DNA of 64,000 bases, taken from Nocardia concava NBRC 100430 (lineage in GTDB: Bacteria; Actinomycetota; Actinomycetes; Mycobacteriales; Mycobacteriaceae). Both the position numbers and the translations under genes were made by a program. Location of the stretch: the NCBI RefSeq assembly GCF_000308815.1, contig NZ_BAFX01000064.1:98476-162475 (forward strand), read 5' to 3'. The notes beneath the pieces were generated by a model. It was given only the letters and a program-made list of their open reading frames with translations, searched no databases and was not told the DNA's origin. Positions 38,784-47,316 of this stretch are shown here, in pieces. Positions within the stretch are counted from its first letter, which is position 1, and every line of letters begins with the position of its first letter.

Positions 38784-40331
38784 TCAGGCCGCCCGTGAAC
38801 CCCACTCCCGGCAGCTTGCGGCGATGCTAGTGGCGACCCACTGCCCGACGTGATGTTTCTCGTTCACGCGAGGCGTGCGCGTCGGGTCGATTGCCTTGGG
38901 CGCGATCCAGGCGACGCGGCCGGGGTGCGGGGAGTCCTTGCCGAGCATCACCGTGGACCACCCGTCGGCACTGTCGTTGACGAGCGCGTGGTGGTGATCG
39001 CACACCAGGGCCAGGTTTGTCAGATCGGTGGGTCCGCCTTTGGCCCAGTCGATTACGTGGTGGGCGGCGCACATGGATGCTGGCGCGTCGCAGTCGGGGT
39101 GGGTGCAGCCTTTATCGCGGGCGATCAGCGCGAGGCGCTGTCCCGGGGTGGCGAGGCGTTGGGCGGTGGCGGTCTGCTTACCGGATTTACCCTTCGACGA
39201 GGCCGAGTCGCTATGGCGCTGAGGAGGATTGGTCAGCGGCTTGCAGCGTCCGAGGAAGAGCGGAATTCCGTTGGCGTCGAGGACGGTGAGTACCGGGCGG
39301 GTGCCGGTGGCCATCTTCAATGCCTCGTTGACCGACATGTGGCCGCCGGTCGCGGTGGTCGCGATCCCGGTGCCACGCTCGAGGTCTTCGAGGCTCATCG
39401 ACAGGCACACCTGCACCGGCAGGCCACGGTGGTTGCCGAGCTTGGAGAAGTCGACACTGGGCTGCAGCAGCGCGAACAGGGCATCGTGGTTGCGCTGCCC
39501 GATATCGCGGCGATCCCGGCGCGCGGCCGCCTCCAGCACGGCCGAGTCGATGACCGCGCCCAGCCCGGCGACATCCGACGCCGGGCTGTCGGGGTCTTCG
39601 AGGTTGCACATGCCCGGGCGAGCGAACTTGGCCAGCAACGCATCCAGCAGGGCGCGCAGCTCCGGGGTCAGCCAGCCTTCGATCCAGCTCATGCCGTCCA
39701 CGCCCGGACGGCCGATGATGAGGCCGCGTCGGCGTCGGCGATCGGCGTCGTTGATGACCTTGCCGTCCGGGTCCAGGCGGGCCAGGATCTCACGCCCGAT
39801 CTTGGGCAGGTCATCGGGAAACAGCCCCTCGCAGGACTTCTCGACCAGCAGCCGCTCGGTCTCCACCCGCGCCTCGGCGGGAATGTCGGTGGGCAGGTGG
39901 TTCATGATGTCCATGATGTGGCGGACATGATCGCGCGAAATATCGCCTGCTTCAAAGGCTTCCGCTGCCTTCGCGAGAGCGGCGGGCCGCAGGTGGCCGG
40001 TCGGCTCGAAGACCTCCGCGCACTCACGGGTGATCTTCACCCGCACCGACGCGTCATGCGCCGAAAGACCGAGGGTGTGGCGCAGGAACGGAACCAGCTT
40101 GCCCGCACCGCTGGCCTCGGGCAGGGAACGATCGGAGGCTTCGATGATGAGTTTCGAATCCAGCGCGGACAACTGACGCTTGCAGGTCTCCAACTGCTGC
40201 ATCAACACGACGACATCGGCGTCGGAGAACTGTGCCAGGTTGCCGTGCCCGACGGTGTTCGACAGGGTCTCGACCGCGGCCGCAAGTTCGGCGATCCCGC
40301 AGTCGTTGAATGTCACCCCCATCGAATCCAT
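38784..40331 (-). CDS. DUF222/13E12-repeat family HNH endonuclease
   Basis: This 515-residue protein belongs to the 13E12 repeat family widespread in mycobacteria and nocardiae. A long helical DUF222 domain (about residues 30-370) is followed by an HNH nuclease motif with zinc ligands (CTHPDC, then CAAHHVIDWAKGGPTDLTNLALVCDHHH, about residues 420-455). HNH His and Asn residues are present, so it may be active; the biological role of the family is not settled, though copies are linked to mobile elements. The start is ATG 40331. The flanking 38.3-38.8 kb stretch has inverted repeats. Confidence 0.92.
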   Translation of the reverse strand: MDSMGVTFNDCGIAELAAAVETLSNTVGHGNLAQFSDADVVVLMQQLETCKRQLSALDSKLIIEASDRSLPEASGAGKLVPFLRHTLGLSAHDASVRVKITRECAEVFEPTGHLRPAALAKAAEAFEAGDISRDHVRHIMDIMNHLPTDIPAEARVETERLLVEKSCEGLFPDDLPKIGREILARLDPDGKVINDADRRRRRGLIIGRPGVDGMSWIEGWLTPELRALLDALLAKFARPGMCNLEDPDSPASDVAGLGAVIDSAVLEAAARRDRRDIGQRNHDALFALLQPSVDFSKLGNHRGLPVQVCLSMSLEDLERGTGIATTATGGHMSVNEALKMATGTRPVLTVLDANGIPLFLGRCKPLTNPPQRHSDSASSKGKSGKQTATAQRLATPGQRLALIARDKGCTHPDCDAPASMCAAHHVIDWAKGGPTDLTNLALVCDHHHALVNDSADGWSTVMLGKDSPHPGRVAWIAPKAIDPTRTPRVNEKHHVGQWVATSIAASCREWGSRAA

Positions 40332-40428
40332 GTTCTAATTCTACCTCTTTCATGATCGCACCAAAAGCCGAATTACGTTGTGATATAAGCACTTTCAGAA
40401 TATCTGGCGTTTCCCAAAGCCTGCATAC

Positions 40429-41760
40429 ATGCCGATGAAGCAGAATGCGCGAGTGGAATCTGTCGATCTATCCCGCACAACCGTGCGCAAGGTGACCATT
40501 CGCTTGGTCCCGTTCCTGGGCCTGTTGTATTTCGTCAACTACCTGGACCGCGTGAACATCGGATTCGCCGGTCCCAACGGTATGAAGACCGATCTAGGCC
40601 TGAGTGAAACAGCATTCGGCTTCGCCTCGGGCATCTTCTTTCTGGGCTACCTCGTGCTGGAGGTACCCAGCAATCTGGCGCTGCACCGATTCGGCGCGCG
40701 TCGATGGATCGCGCGAATCCTGGTGACCTGGGGCGTGATCGCCTCAGCGATGGCGTTCGTGCCGAACGGTACCGCCCTCATCGCCTTGCGCTTCCTGCTG
40801 GGCGTCGCCGAGGCCGGATTCTTTCCCGGCATCCTGCTCTACCTGACGTACTGGTTCCCGCAAAAGCAGCGAGCACGCGTGGTCGCGTTGTTCATGACGG
40901 CCGTGCCGATCTCCACCGCCTTGGGCGCGACCCTGTCCAGCCTCATATTGCAATGGGGCGACGGCGTTTTCGGCCTCAGCGGCTGGCGCTTCATGTTTCT
41001 GGTCGAAGGCGTCCCCTCCCTGCTCCTGGCCGTCGTCACCTGGTGGTACCTCACCGACCGCCCGGAGCAGGCGACGTGGTTGGACCAGGCGGAACGGGAA
41101 TGGCTGGCGCAGGAGCTCGCGTCCGAGGAACAGCAGCGGACCACCAACGAGCATTGGACGCTGCGAAAGTCGTTGACACATCCGCGGATTCTCGGACTGG
41201 CTCTGGTCTACGCCGGGATCGTGTACGGGCTGTACGCGCTCGGTTTCTTCCTGCCGACCATCATCAACGGCTTCCAGCAGCAGTACGGCACGCACTATTC
41301 GGTCATCCAGCGCGGCCTGATCAATGCGGTCCCGTATGTGATCGGTGCCGTGGTGATGGTGTGGTGGAGCCGCCACGGCGACCGCACCGGCGAGCGCGCC
41401 TGGCATGTGGCCTTGCCCGCGTTGGTCGGCGGCCTGGCGATTCCGGTGACCCTCTATCTCGGAAATCCGTTCAGCGCCATGGTCGCGGTGACCGTCTGCG
41501 CGGTCGGTGTGCTGGCGGCCCTGCCGACATTCTGGGCGCTCCCGAGCACCTTTCTGTCCGGTGCGGCCGCCGCCGGCGGTATCGCCCTGATCAATTCGAT
41601 CGGCAATGTCAGCGGTTTCGCCGCGCCCTACATAACGGGCTGGTTGAAGGATTGGACCGGCACGCAGAAAGCCGGATTGTGGGTGGTCGGGGCCTGCATG
41701 GTGGCCTCGGCCCTGGGCGCATTGGCCCTGCGGCGAGGAATCCGGGAGCCGGTGGGGTAA
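40429..41760 (+). CDS. MFS transporter, anion:cation symporter (phthalate/tartrate permease) type
   Basis: This 443-residue protein has about 12 helices and the ACS-family N-terminus LLYFVNYLDRVNIGFAG, with LGYLVLEVPSNLALHRFGARRWIARI as motif A. Relatives import organic anions such as tartrate, phthalate, glucarate or allantoate. Start ATG 40429 or 40435; neither has a clear ribosome binding site. A hydrolase gene begins nine bases after its stop, so the two are an operon, perhaps import and cleavage of an ester or amide. Confidence 0.88.
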   Translation: MPMKQNARVESVDLSRTTVRKVTIRLVPFLGLLYFVNYLDRVNIGFAGPNGMKTDLGLSETAFGFASGIFFLGYLVLEVPSNLALHRFGARRWIARILVTWGVIASAMAFVPNGTALIALRFLLGVAEAGFFPGILLYLTYWFPQKQRARVVALFMTAVPISTALGATLSSLILQWGDGVFGLSGWRFMFLVEGVPSLLLAVVTWWYLTDRPEQATWLDQAEREWLAQELASEEQQRTTNEHWTLRKSLTHPRILGLALVYAGIVYGLYALGFFLPTIINGFQQQYGTHYSVIQRGLINAVPYVIGAVVMVWWSRHGDRTGERAWHVALPALVGGLAIPVTLYLGNPFSAMVAVTVCAVGVLAALPTFWALPSTFLSGAAAAGGIALINSIGNVSGFAAPYITGWLKDWTGTQKAGLWVVGACMVASALGALALRRGIREPVG

Positions 41761-41769
41761 GAAAGGACT

Positions 41770-42555
41770 ATGTGGCATCCGGCGGACCCGATTTTGAATG
41801 CGCTGACCTATCAGCCGGGTGATCGGCGGATCGTGGCCACGCCCGAAATGTTCGGGATCCCGTACGAGGACCTTTCGCTGACCACCTCGGATGGGGAGAC
41901 GCTGAACGCGTGGTTCGTTCGGGCTGCCGGGGAACCGCTGGCGCACATTCTGTTCGCGCACGGGAACGGCGGGAATATCGGTGACCGATCACCGATGCTG
42001 GCCATGCTGGCGGCGGTCGGGTTCGACGTGCTCGTCTTCGACTACCGCGGTTACGGGCGCAGTACCGGCCGGACCAGCGAGCAGGGGACCTACCGGGATG
42101 CGCGGGCCGCTCGGGACGCACTGCTCGCGCAGCCGGGGATCGATCCGAATCGGGTGGTGTATCTGGGGAAGTCGCTGGGTGGGGGAGTGATGCTCGAGTT
42201 GGCGAACGCCTTCCCACCCGCCGCCTTGCTGCTCATGTCGACGTTCACCGGGCTGCGGGCAGCCGCCGCGGCGGTGTACCCGTTCCTGCCGAAGGTGTTC
42301 GTGCCCAACGCCTATCCGAGCCTGAAGCGGATTCGGGGCCTGCGGTGTCCGGTGCTGATCATGCATGGTGATACCGATGAACTGCTGCCGGTGGAGATGG
42401 GGCGAACCTTGTTCGCGGCCGCGCCGGAGCCCAAGGAACTGGTGATCTACGCCGGTGGGATGCACAACGATCTGATCGGCTTCCCGGGGTGGGCGGAGAC
42501 GGTGGCCGAGTGGGCGGCGGGGGTGTTGCCGCCCAAGCGGCTCACTTCAGGATGA
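41770..42555 (+). CDS. Alpha/beta hydrolase, BEM46/FrsA-like
   Basis: This 261-residue hydrolase has the oxyanion motif HILFAHGNGGNIGDR, the nucleophile elbow LGKSLGGGVM (Ser), Asp in IMHGDTDELLP and His in GGMHNDLIG: a complete Ser-Asp-His triad. It resembles BEM46/ABHD13-type proteins. Start ATG 41770 follows AAAGGA. It is coupled to the MFS gene upstream and its 3' end overlaps the convergent rho-like gene by 14 bases. Confidence 0.88.
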   Translation: MWHPADPILNALTYQPGDRRIVATPEMFGIPYEDLSLTTSDGETLNAWFVRAAGEPLAHILFAHGNGGNIGDRSPMLAMLAAVGFDVLVFDYRGYGRSTGRTSEQGTYRDARAARDALLAQPGIDPNRVVYLGKSLGGGVMLELANAFPPAALLLMSTFTGLRAAAAAVYPFLPKVFVPNAYPSLKRIRGLRCPVLIMHGDTDELLPVEMGRTLFAAAPEPKELVIYAGGMHNDLIGFPGWAETVAEWAAGVLPPKRLTSG

Positions 42556-43714
42556 TGTTGGCGAGGAACTCGGCATTGCTGCCGGTCTTGCGGAGGCCGT
42601 CGAGCAGTAGGTCGATGGCGCGCTGATCGTCGAGTTCGGCGAGGGTGCGGCGGAGTTTGGTGACCGCCAGGCGCTCGTCGGGGGCGAAGAGGAGTTCGTC
42701 GCGGCGGGTGCTGGACTTGGCGATGTCCACCGCCGGGAAGATGTGGCGGCCGGCGAGGGTGCGGTCGAGTTTGAGCTCGGCATTGCCGGTGCCCTTGTAC
42801 TCCTCGAAGATGACCGTGTCGGCGAGCGAACCGGTTTCGACCAACGCGCTGGCGATGATGGTCAGCGAACCGCCGCCTTCGATATTGCGGGCCGCGCCCA
42901 GGAACCGCTTCGGGGGCAGTAGCGCCGTGGAATCCACACCGCCGGAAAGGATTCGGCCCGAGGCGTGGCCGGTCATGTTGTAGGCGCGGGCGAGCCGGGT
43001 GAGCGAGTCGAGCAGGACTACGACATCGCGTCCCTCCTCGACCAGGCGCTGCGCGCGCTCGATGGCCAGTTCGGCCAGTGCGGTCTGCTCGGCCGGGGAA
43101 TGATCGAAGGTGGCCGCGACGACCTCGGCGGGAACTCCGCGTGAGAGGTCGGTGACCTCCTCGGGGCGTTCGCCGATCAGCACCAGCATGAGGTGCGCTT
43201 CGGGGTGATTGGCGGCGATGCCGTGCGCGATCGCTTGCAGCACAGAGGTTTTGCCCGCCTTGGGCGGTGCCACGACGAGGGCGCGCTGGCCCTTGCCGAT
43301 CGGCATGATCAGGTCGGTGACGCGGGTGGTGAGCTTGTGCGCCGTGGTTTCCAGCCGCAGTCGCTCATCGGGGTGGACGGGGGTCAGGTCCCGGAAGTGC
43401 GGGCGCTTCGGCAGGTCGGCGGCCGGATGGCCGTTCACGGTGTCGACGCGCACCAGCGGAGCGTGCTTGCCGCTCTTGGGATTCGGCTGCGCCAGGCCGG
43501 TGATGGCGTCCCCGCGGCGTAGTCCATGCCCGCGGATGAGGCGGGTGGGGACGTGGATATCGTGCGGACCGGGGAGATAGCCGCTGGTGCGCAGCACGCC
43601 CGTCTGGCCGGTGATGTCCAGGATTCCCGTTGCGGGGGAAAGGGTTTCGATGTGATCGAGTTCTCGGGCCCGGTCGGGTTGTACGGGACTCGACATGCGT
43701 TCGATGGTTGTCAT
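42542..43714 (-). CDS. Second, short Rho-type transcription termination factor
   Basis: This 390-residue Rho lacks the long N-terminal insertion of the main actinobacterial Rho (600-700 residues). The cold-shock RNA-binding domain is degenerate (GILDITGQTGVLRTSGYLPG, about residues 30-49, instead of GFGFLR), but the motor is intact: Walker A PPKAGKTS, LIGERPEEVTDL, Walker B VVVLLDSLTRLARAYN, and the R-loop GGSLTIIASALVETGS with the arginine-finger region. Start ATG 43714 has AGGAG eight bases upstream; the frame stays open further upstream but without resemblance. The canonical rho normally lies with rpmE/prfA, so this is a paralogue with an unknown target set. Confidence 0.88.
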   Translation of the reverse strand: MTTIERMSSPVQPDRARELDHIETLSPATGILDITGQTGVLRTSGYLPGPHDIHVPTRLIRGHGLRRGDAITGLAQPNPKSGKHAPLVRVDTVNGHPAADLPKRPHFRDLTPVHPDERLRLETTAHKLTTRVTDLIMPIGKGQRALVVAPPKAGKTSVLQAIAHGIAANHPEAHLMLVLIGERPEEVTDLSRGVPAEVVAATFDHSPAEQTALAELAIERAQRLVEEGRDVVVLLDSLTRLARAYNMTGHASGRILSGGVDSTALLPPKRFLGAARNIEGGGSLTIIASALVETGSLADTVIFEEYKGTGNAELKLDRTLAGRHIFPAVDIAKSSTRRDELLFAPDERLAVTKLRRTLAELDDQRAIDLLLDGLRKTGSNAEFLANIILK

Positions 43715-44016
43715 GAGTGGTTCTCCTAAGGAGGAAGTGGTGACTTGTGCACCGGGAGTGAATGATCGGGTCGGCCGGATGCGGCCGATGGCGGTACGGA
43801 ACCGCCGGTGAGGTCGAAAGCGTCCGGGTGGCTGACTGCGGCTATGTCGAAATCGGTACAGCTCTGCCGGGATCGAACTCGGGAGGGAAGAAATCTCGCG
43901 GGAAGGGACTCGGTGTCTACCTGCGTCCACAAGATTGCGACGACCCCACCGTACGCCGAACTCGAACGCTTTGGCAATGCCCTCTCCGTTTCGGCGAGTT
44001 GCGTAGCCTGGAATCC
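43715..44016. other. Gene-free stretch upstream of the second rho
   Basis: 302 bases lie between divergent genes. A plus-strand frame runs open into the next gene from 43762, but that part shows no resemblance and I regard it as non-coding. A duplicated purine/pyrimidine patch (TTCTCCTAAGGAGGAAG, 43721-43737) covers the rho-like ribosome binding site and could form a hairpin that hides it. Confidence 0.4.
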
Positions 44017-44544
44017 ATGAGCGATGCCCAGGAACTCGCGGTGTTGTTGGCGCAACTGCCGGATGCCGAACTCGCGGCCGTCGTGGAGGTCGCGACCGAC
44101 GGTAAGGCCGGTCTGGCCGCCCTGCACGCGGTGGCCCAGTCGCTGGCCGCCACCCTCGGTCATGCACCCGATGTCATCGATGTGACTCCTGACACCCTGT
44201 CGGTCGAAGGCTATTCACAGTCTCAGACGGCTGGCGTATCGGGCCAGGTCGGAGGGGGTCCGGTGGTGACCGGAGTACCGGTACCACCTGCGGGTATGCC
44301 CACCGCCCCCGGGATCGGGGGTTATACCAACTCCGGCGTCCCTACTTTCGAGTCAGTTCGCGATAAGGTCGAGCAGCGCTACGGCACATCGCAGGGGATG
44401 GGCGAACTCGATCGGCAGACACCCGTGGGTCGTAGCGTCGAGGAACAGTGGGATGCGCGCGCCAAGGCCGCGCGGGAACGTTTGGATCAGATCCGAAAAT
44501 CGATGCACGGCAAGGGTTCCGAGCAGGGCAGCGATTCCGAGTGA
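44017..44544 (+). CDS. Conserved hypothetical protein, unknown function
   Basis: I do not recognise this 175-residue protein. The first ~50 residues (MSDAQELAVLLAQLPDAELA) are helical, the middle (about 65-110) is rich in Gly, Pro, Ser and Thr and probably disordered, and the last ~60 residues (SVRDKVEQRYGTSQG, EEQWDARAKAARERLDQIRKSM) are charged and helical, coiled-coil-like. There is no signal peptide. Start ATG 44017 fits the compositional change. It is followed after 22 bases by another unknown gene, so the two probably act together. Confidence 0.75.
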   Translation: MSDAQELAVLLAQLPDAELAAVVEVATDGKAGLAALHAVAQSLAATLGHAPDVIDVTPDTLSVEGYSQSQTAGVSGQVGGGPVVTGVPVPPAGMPTAPGIGGYTNSGVPTFESVRDKVEQRYGTSQGMGELDRQTPVGRSVEEQWDARAKAARERLDQIRKSMHGKGSEQGSDSE

Positions 44545-44566
44545 TCCCGGCGTTCCGCTTATCGGA

Positions 44567-45631
44567 ATGGGTGGAACAGTGACCGAGTCTGAGTCGCGAC
44601 CGCGAGAGCCTCGCGAAATCGCCGAGAAGCTGCTCGATCTGCAGGTCGACTTCATTGTCGCCGAGGTCAGCGGCGACCGCTTCGCCGAAGTGATCGCCCG
44701 CGACGTCAAGGATGTGGTGGGTGTCGCGGACACCATCATCTTCCGGGACGTGGTGGAGATCGAGCAGGCCAAGCAGACCGTCGCCAATGTCATCGATCTG
44801 ATCGGCGGCAGTCCCGTGCTGGGCGAGATGGTCGAGACGTTGGCCGGCTCGCTGTACCAGGACATCGCCGAGAACACCGACTACACGCTGGGTGACGTGG
44901 TGGATCGGGAACCGGTCGAGGCGCTGCTGGAGAAGATCTTCGGCATGCACCAGGCCCAGGAACGAATTCTGGAACGGCTCACCGAGAGCCCCCTGGTCGC
45001 GACCGTGGCCGCCAAGTTCGTGGACAAACTGGTCGACGATTTCATGGAGACCAACAAGCAGATCGCCGGAAAGATTCCCGGTGTCGGCTCGCTGGTGTCG
45101 ATGGGCACCAATGCCGCGAAGTCGGCGCGCAAGGCCGCGGAGAAGGCCGGCGGCACGTTCATCGGCGAAATGGCGGGCAAGGGCGCGCAATTCGCGCTCA
45201 AGCGCACCAATAACGCGATCCGCGAAATGCTGCGTGACTCGCCCGTGCACGACGCGGCCATGGAATTCTGGGACCTGCACGCCGGTGAACCGGTCGCGGG
45301 CCTCAAGGAGTACCTGTCCCAGCAGGATCTGGTGGACCTGGCGCAGATCATCTACCGGATCGCGCTGACCACCCGCAACAAGGAATACGTCGGCGTGCTG
45401 GTGGATCAGGGCGTCGAGGTCTTCTTCGAGAAGTACGGTGACCACACCCTCGCCGGTCTGCTGCCGGAGCTGGGGTTGTCCGAGGAGGTCATCGCCGAGG
45501 AGATCCTGCGCTACGGCCCGGCCGTGGTGGAGGCCGCCAAGCGGAACGGTGTGCTGGCCAAGCTGATTCGGGAGCGGCTGGAGCCGTTCTTCCTGTCGGA
45601 GCCGGTGCTCGCGGTGCTTGCCGGGAACTGA
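44567..45631 (+). CDS. Conserved hypothetical protein with glycine-rich centre
   Basis: I do not recognise this 354-residue protein. It is mostly helical and acidic at the N-terminus (EIAEKLLDLQVDFIVAEVSGD), with a central Gly/Ala/Lys segment (GKIPGVGSLVSMGTNAAKSARK, about residues 165-190) that resembles a glycine zipper and could touch a membrane, and a helical C-terminal half. There is no signal peptide or clear transmembrane helix. The start is ATG 44567 or GTG 44579. It is in one operon with the preceding gene. Confidence 0.75.
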   Translation: MGGTVTESESRPREPREIAEKLLDLQVDFIVAEVSGDRFAEVIARDVKDVVGVADTIIFRDVVEIEQAKQTVANVIDLIGGSPVLGEMVETLAGSLYQDIAENTDYTLGDVVDREPVEALLEKIFGMHQAQERILERLTESPLVATVAAKFVDKLVDDFMETNKQIAGKIPGVGSLVSMGTNAAKSARKAAEKAGGTFIGEMAGKGAQFALKRTNNAIREMLRDSPVHDAAMEFWDLHAGEPVAGLKEYLSQQDLVDLAQIIYRIALTTRNKEYVGVLVDQGVEVFFEKYGDHTLAGLLPELGLSEEVIAEEILRYGPAVVEAAKRNGVLAKLIRERLEPFFLSEPVLAVLAGN

Positions 45632-45636
45632 CGTTC

Positions 45637-45675
45637 ATTCCCTGGAGGGCTGAGACATCATTCCCTGAAGGGAAT
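45637..45675 (+). promoter_or_regulatory. Twin ATTCCCT/AGGGAAT dyads
   Basis: ATTCCCTGGAGGG (45637-45649) and the perfect palindrome ATTCCCTGAAGGGAAT (45660-45675) lie 23 bases apart, about two helical turns, just upstream of the NTF2-like gene. They look like operator half- and full-sites for a dimeric repressor. No regulator gene is adjacent on the same side. Confidence 0.5.
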
Positions 45676-45682
45676 CGCTCAT

Positions 45683-45710
45683 GGCACCGAGTCCGAGCAG
45701 ACTCGGTGCC
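45683..45710 (+). promoter_or_regulatory. Perfect hairpin abutting a start codon
   Basis: GGCACCGAGTC-CGAGCA-GACTCGGTGCC has an 11-base-pair stem that ends at the base before ATG 45711. In mRNA it would occupy the ribosome binding site of the NTF2-like gene; alternatively the gene starts at ATG 45681 and the stem lies inside it, or it terminates upstream transcription. Confidence 0.5.
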
Positions 45711-46130
45711 ATGACGAACATCAACGAACTCGCCGACCGCTACCTGGCCCAGTGGAATGAATCCGATCCGGCCTTGCGCCACAAGCTGATTCACGAACTG
45801 TGGGCCGAGGACGGGGCGCAGATCCTCGTCGATCCGCCGGAGGATCTGCGAAACGCCGCTACTAACTTGAACTTCCCGATTCCGGTGCTCGAGGTGCGCG
45901 GGCATCACGCGCTGGAGCGGCGGGTGGATCGGGCCTACGAAATGTTCATCGCGACCGGCCACCGCTTCGTGCAGCGCGGGGAGGCGAAGCCGCTGCTGAA
46001 GAACGTCATCGCCTTCACCTGGTCGATGGTGACCGACGACGGCACCGTGGTCGGCGGCGGAATGGATGTCCTGGCTCTGAACGAGGACGGCCGGATCCGC
46101 ACCGATCACCAGCACATCGGGGTCGACTAA
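45711..46130 (+). CDS. NTF2/SnoaL-like fold protein
   Basis: This 139-residue protein has the cone-shaped NTF2-like fold signature: helix ADRYLAQWNESDPALRHKLIHELWAED, then strands with FTWSMVTDDGTVVGGGMDVLAL. Such proteins are isomerases, cyclases or binding proteins; the ligand cannot be told. Start ATG 45711 is directly preceded by a hairpin; ATG 45681, ten codons earlier, is in frame. Its stop overlaps the RidA gene stop on the other strand. Confidence 0.8.
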   Translation: MTNINELADRYLAQWNESDPALRHKLIHELWAEDGAQILVDPPEDLRNAATNLNFPIPVLEVRGHHALERRVDRAYEMFIATGHRFVQRGEAKPLLKNVIAFTWSMVTDDGTVVGGGMDVLALNEDGRIRTDHQHIGVD

Positions 46131-46531
46131 TCGACGATGGCGATGCCGTCGATCTCGACCAGCATCTCCTCACGGGGCAAGCCCGTGAAAACGGTTGTGC
46201 GGCTGGGGAGTACGTCACTGGTGGTGTGCTCGTTGACGAACTTCCCGTATGCCTCGTTCATGATGGCGAAGTCCTCGCGCTTGGTGAGGTAGACGCGCAG
46301 CATCACCACGTCGTCGAAGCTCGCGCCGCCCGCCTCGACGATCGCCTTCACATTCTCCAGGGTCCGGATCGTCTGGGCCGCAACGTCTCCCGGGTACAGG
46401 TACTCGCTGGTGGCCGGGTCGACGGGGCCCTGGCCGGAGACCTGGAGGAACGGGCCCTTGCGCACGCCCTGGGAGAAGGTGTGGGCGGGGGCCGGGGCAT
46501 TGTCGGTGCGGATGGCGATCTTCTGGCTCAT
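46127..46531 (-). CDS. RidA family enamine/imine deaminase
   Basis: This 134-residue protein belongs to the YjgF/YER057c/UK114 family that hydrolyses reactive enamines and imines released by PLP enzymes. The pattern FSQGVRKGPFLQVSGQGPVDP and the C-terminal substrate loop (LPSRTTVFTGLP) are present. Start ATG 46531 has AAAGG upstream. It is last in the kinase-IclR-RidA operon; next to a PLP deaminase operon its job is probably to clear the 2-amino-enol intermediate. Confidence 0.9.
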   Translation of the reverse strand: MSQKIAIRTDNAPAPAHTFSQGVRKGPFLQVSGQGPVDPATSEYLYPGDVAAQTIRTLENVKAIVEAGGASFDDVVMLRVYLTKREDFAIMNEAYGKFVNEHTTSDVLPSRTTVFTGLPREEMLVEIDGIAIVD

Positions 46532-46557
46532 GGTCGGCCTTTCACTGGTCGGGGCGT

Positions 46558-47316
46558 TCATTTGTGGTCGAGGCTCGGACTCCAGCCGAGCTCGGTGGAG
46601 ATGGCCTCGGCGGTGTCGCGCACGCGCGGCAGCAGGCCGAGGACCTGGTCGTGATCGAGCAGCATGTCCGGCACCGACACCGACAGCGCGGCGACGGTTG
46701 CGCCGGTGCCGTCGTGGATCGGGACGGCCACGCAGTTGATGAAGCTCTCGTGCTCCTCGTGGTCCTCGGCGAAGCCTTGGGCCGCAACGAGTTCGAGTTC
46801 GGCGAGGTACTGCTCGGGGGTGCGGATGGTGCGGTCGGTGTAGGCGCGGTAGTCGAGACCGTTCGCGATGGCCGCCCACTGCGACCGGGGCAGCGCGGAC
46901 ACCAGCACCTTGCCCACCGCCGTGCAGTGCAGCGCGGCCGGGCGGCCGATGCGCGAGTACATGCGCACGCTGTGGGTGGCGTCGAGCTTGTCGATGTAGA
47001 CCGCCTCGCCGGATTCGTAGGTGGCCAGGTGCACGGTCTGCCCGGTGTCGGCGTTCAGCGCCGCCAGATGCGGCCGCGCCACCGTGCGCACGTCCCGGCC
47101 CTCCAGCGACCGGTTGGCCAGCTCGAAAAGCCTGGTGCCGAGCCGGTATCGGTGCTCATTGTCGTGGGTGACGAAGCGGTCCGCCTCCATGGTCTGCAGC
47201 AGGCGCAGCACGGTGGACTTGTGCACGCCGAGTCGAGTCGCCAACTGGTCCAGGGACTTCGGCTCCTCGCCGAGTTCGACGAGCAGGGTGAGGGCGCGCT
47301 GGAGACTCTGGCTCAT
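46558..47316 (-). CDS. IclR family transcriptional regulator
   Basis: This 252-residue regulator has an N-terminal winged helix (SLDQLATRLGVHKSTVLRLLQTME, about residues 20-45) and a GAF-like C-terminal effector domain (TGQTVHLATYESGEAVYID, LHCTAVGKVLVSALP). IclR proteins often sense sugar acids and related metabolites. Its ATG overlaps the kinase stop (ATGA at 47313-47316). The likely operator is TGCAACAAGCGTTGCA between the two divergent operons. Confidence 0.93.
   Translation of the reverse strand: MSQSLQRALTLLVELGEEPKSLDQLATRLGVHKSTVLRLLQTMEADRFVTHDNEHRYRLGTRLFELANRSLEGRDVRTVARPHLAALNADTGQTVHLATYESGEAVYIDKLDATHSVRMYSRIGRPAALHCTAVGKVLVSALPRSQWAAIANGLDYRAYTDRTIRTPEQYLAELELVAAQGFAEDHEEHESFINCVAVPIHDGTGATVAALSVSVPDMLLDHDQVLGLLPRVRDTAEAISTELGWSPSLDHK

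Noticed and set aside
38784..40331. Prophage or insertion sequence around the HNH gene
   Set aside because: No integrase, transposase or phage structural gene is found on either side; only the inverted-repeat island hints at mobility.
43762..44016. 85-codon extension of the unknown protein at 44017
   Set aside because: The composition is unlike a protein, it has no ribosome binding site, and the protein-like part begins at ATG 44017.
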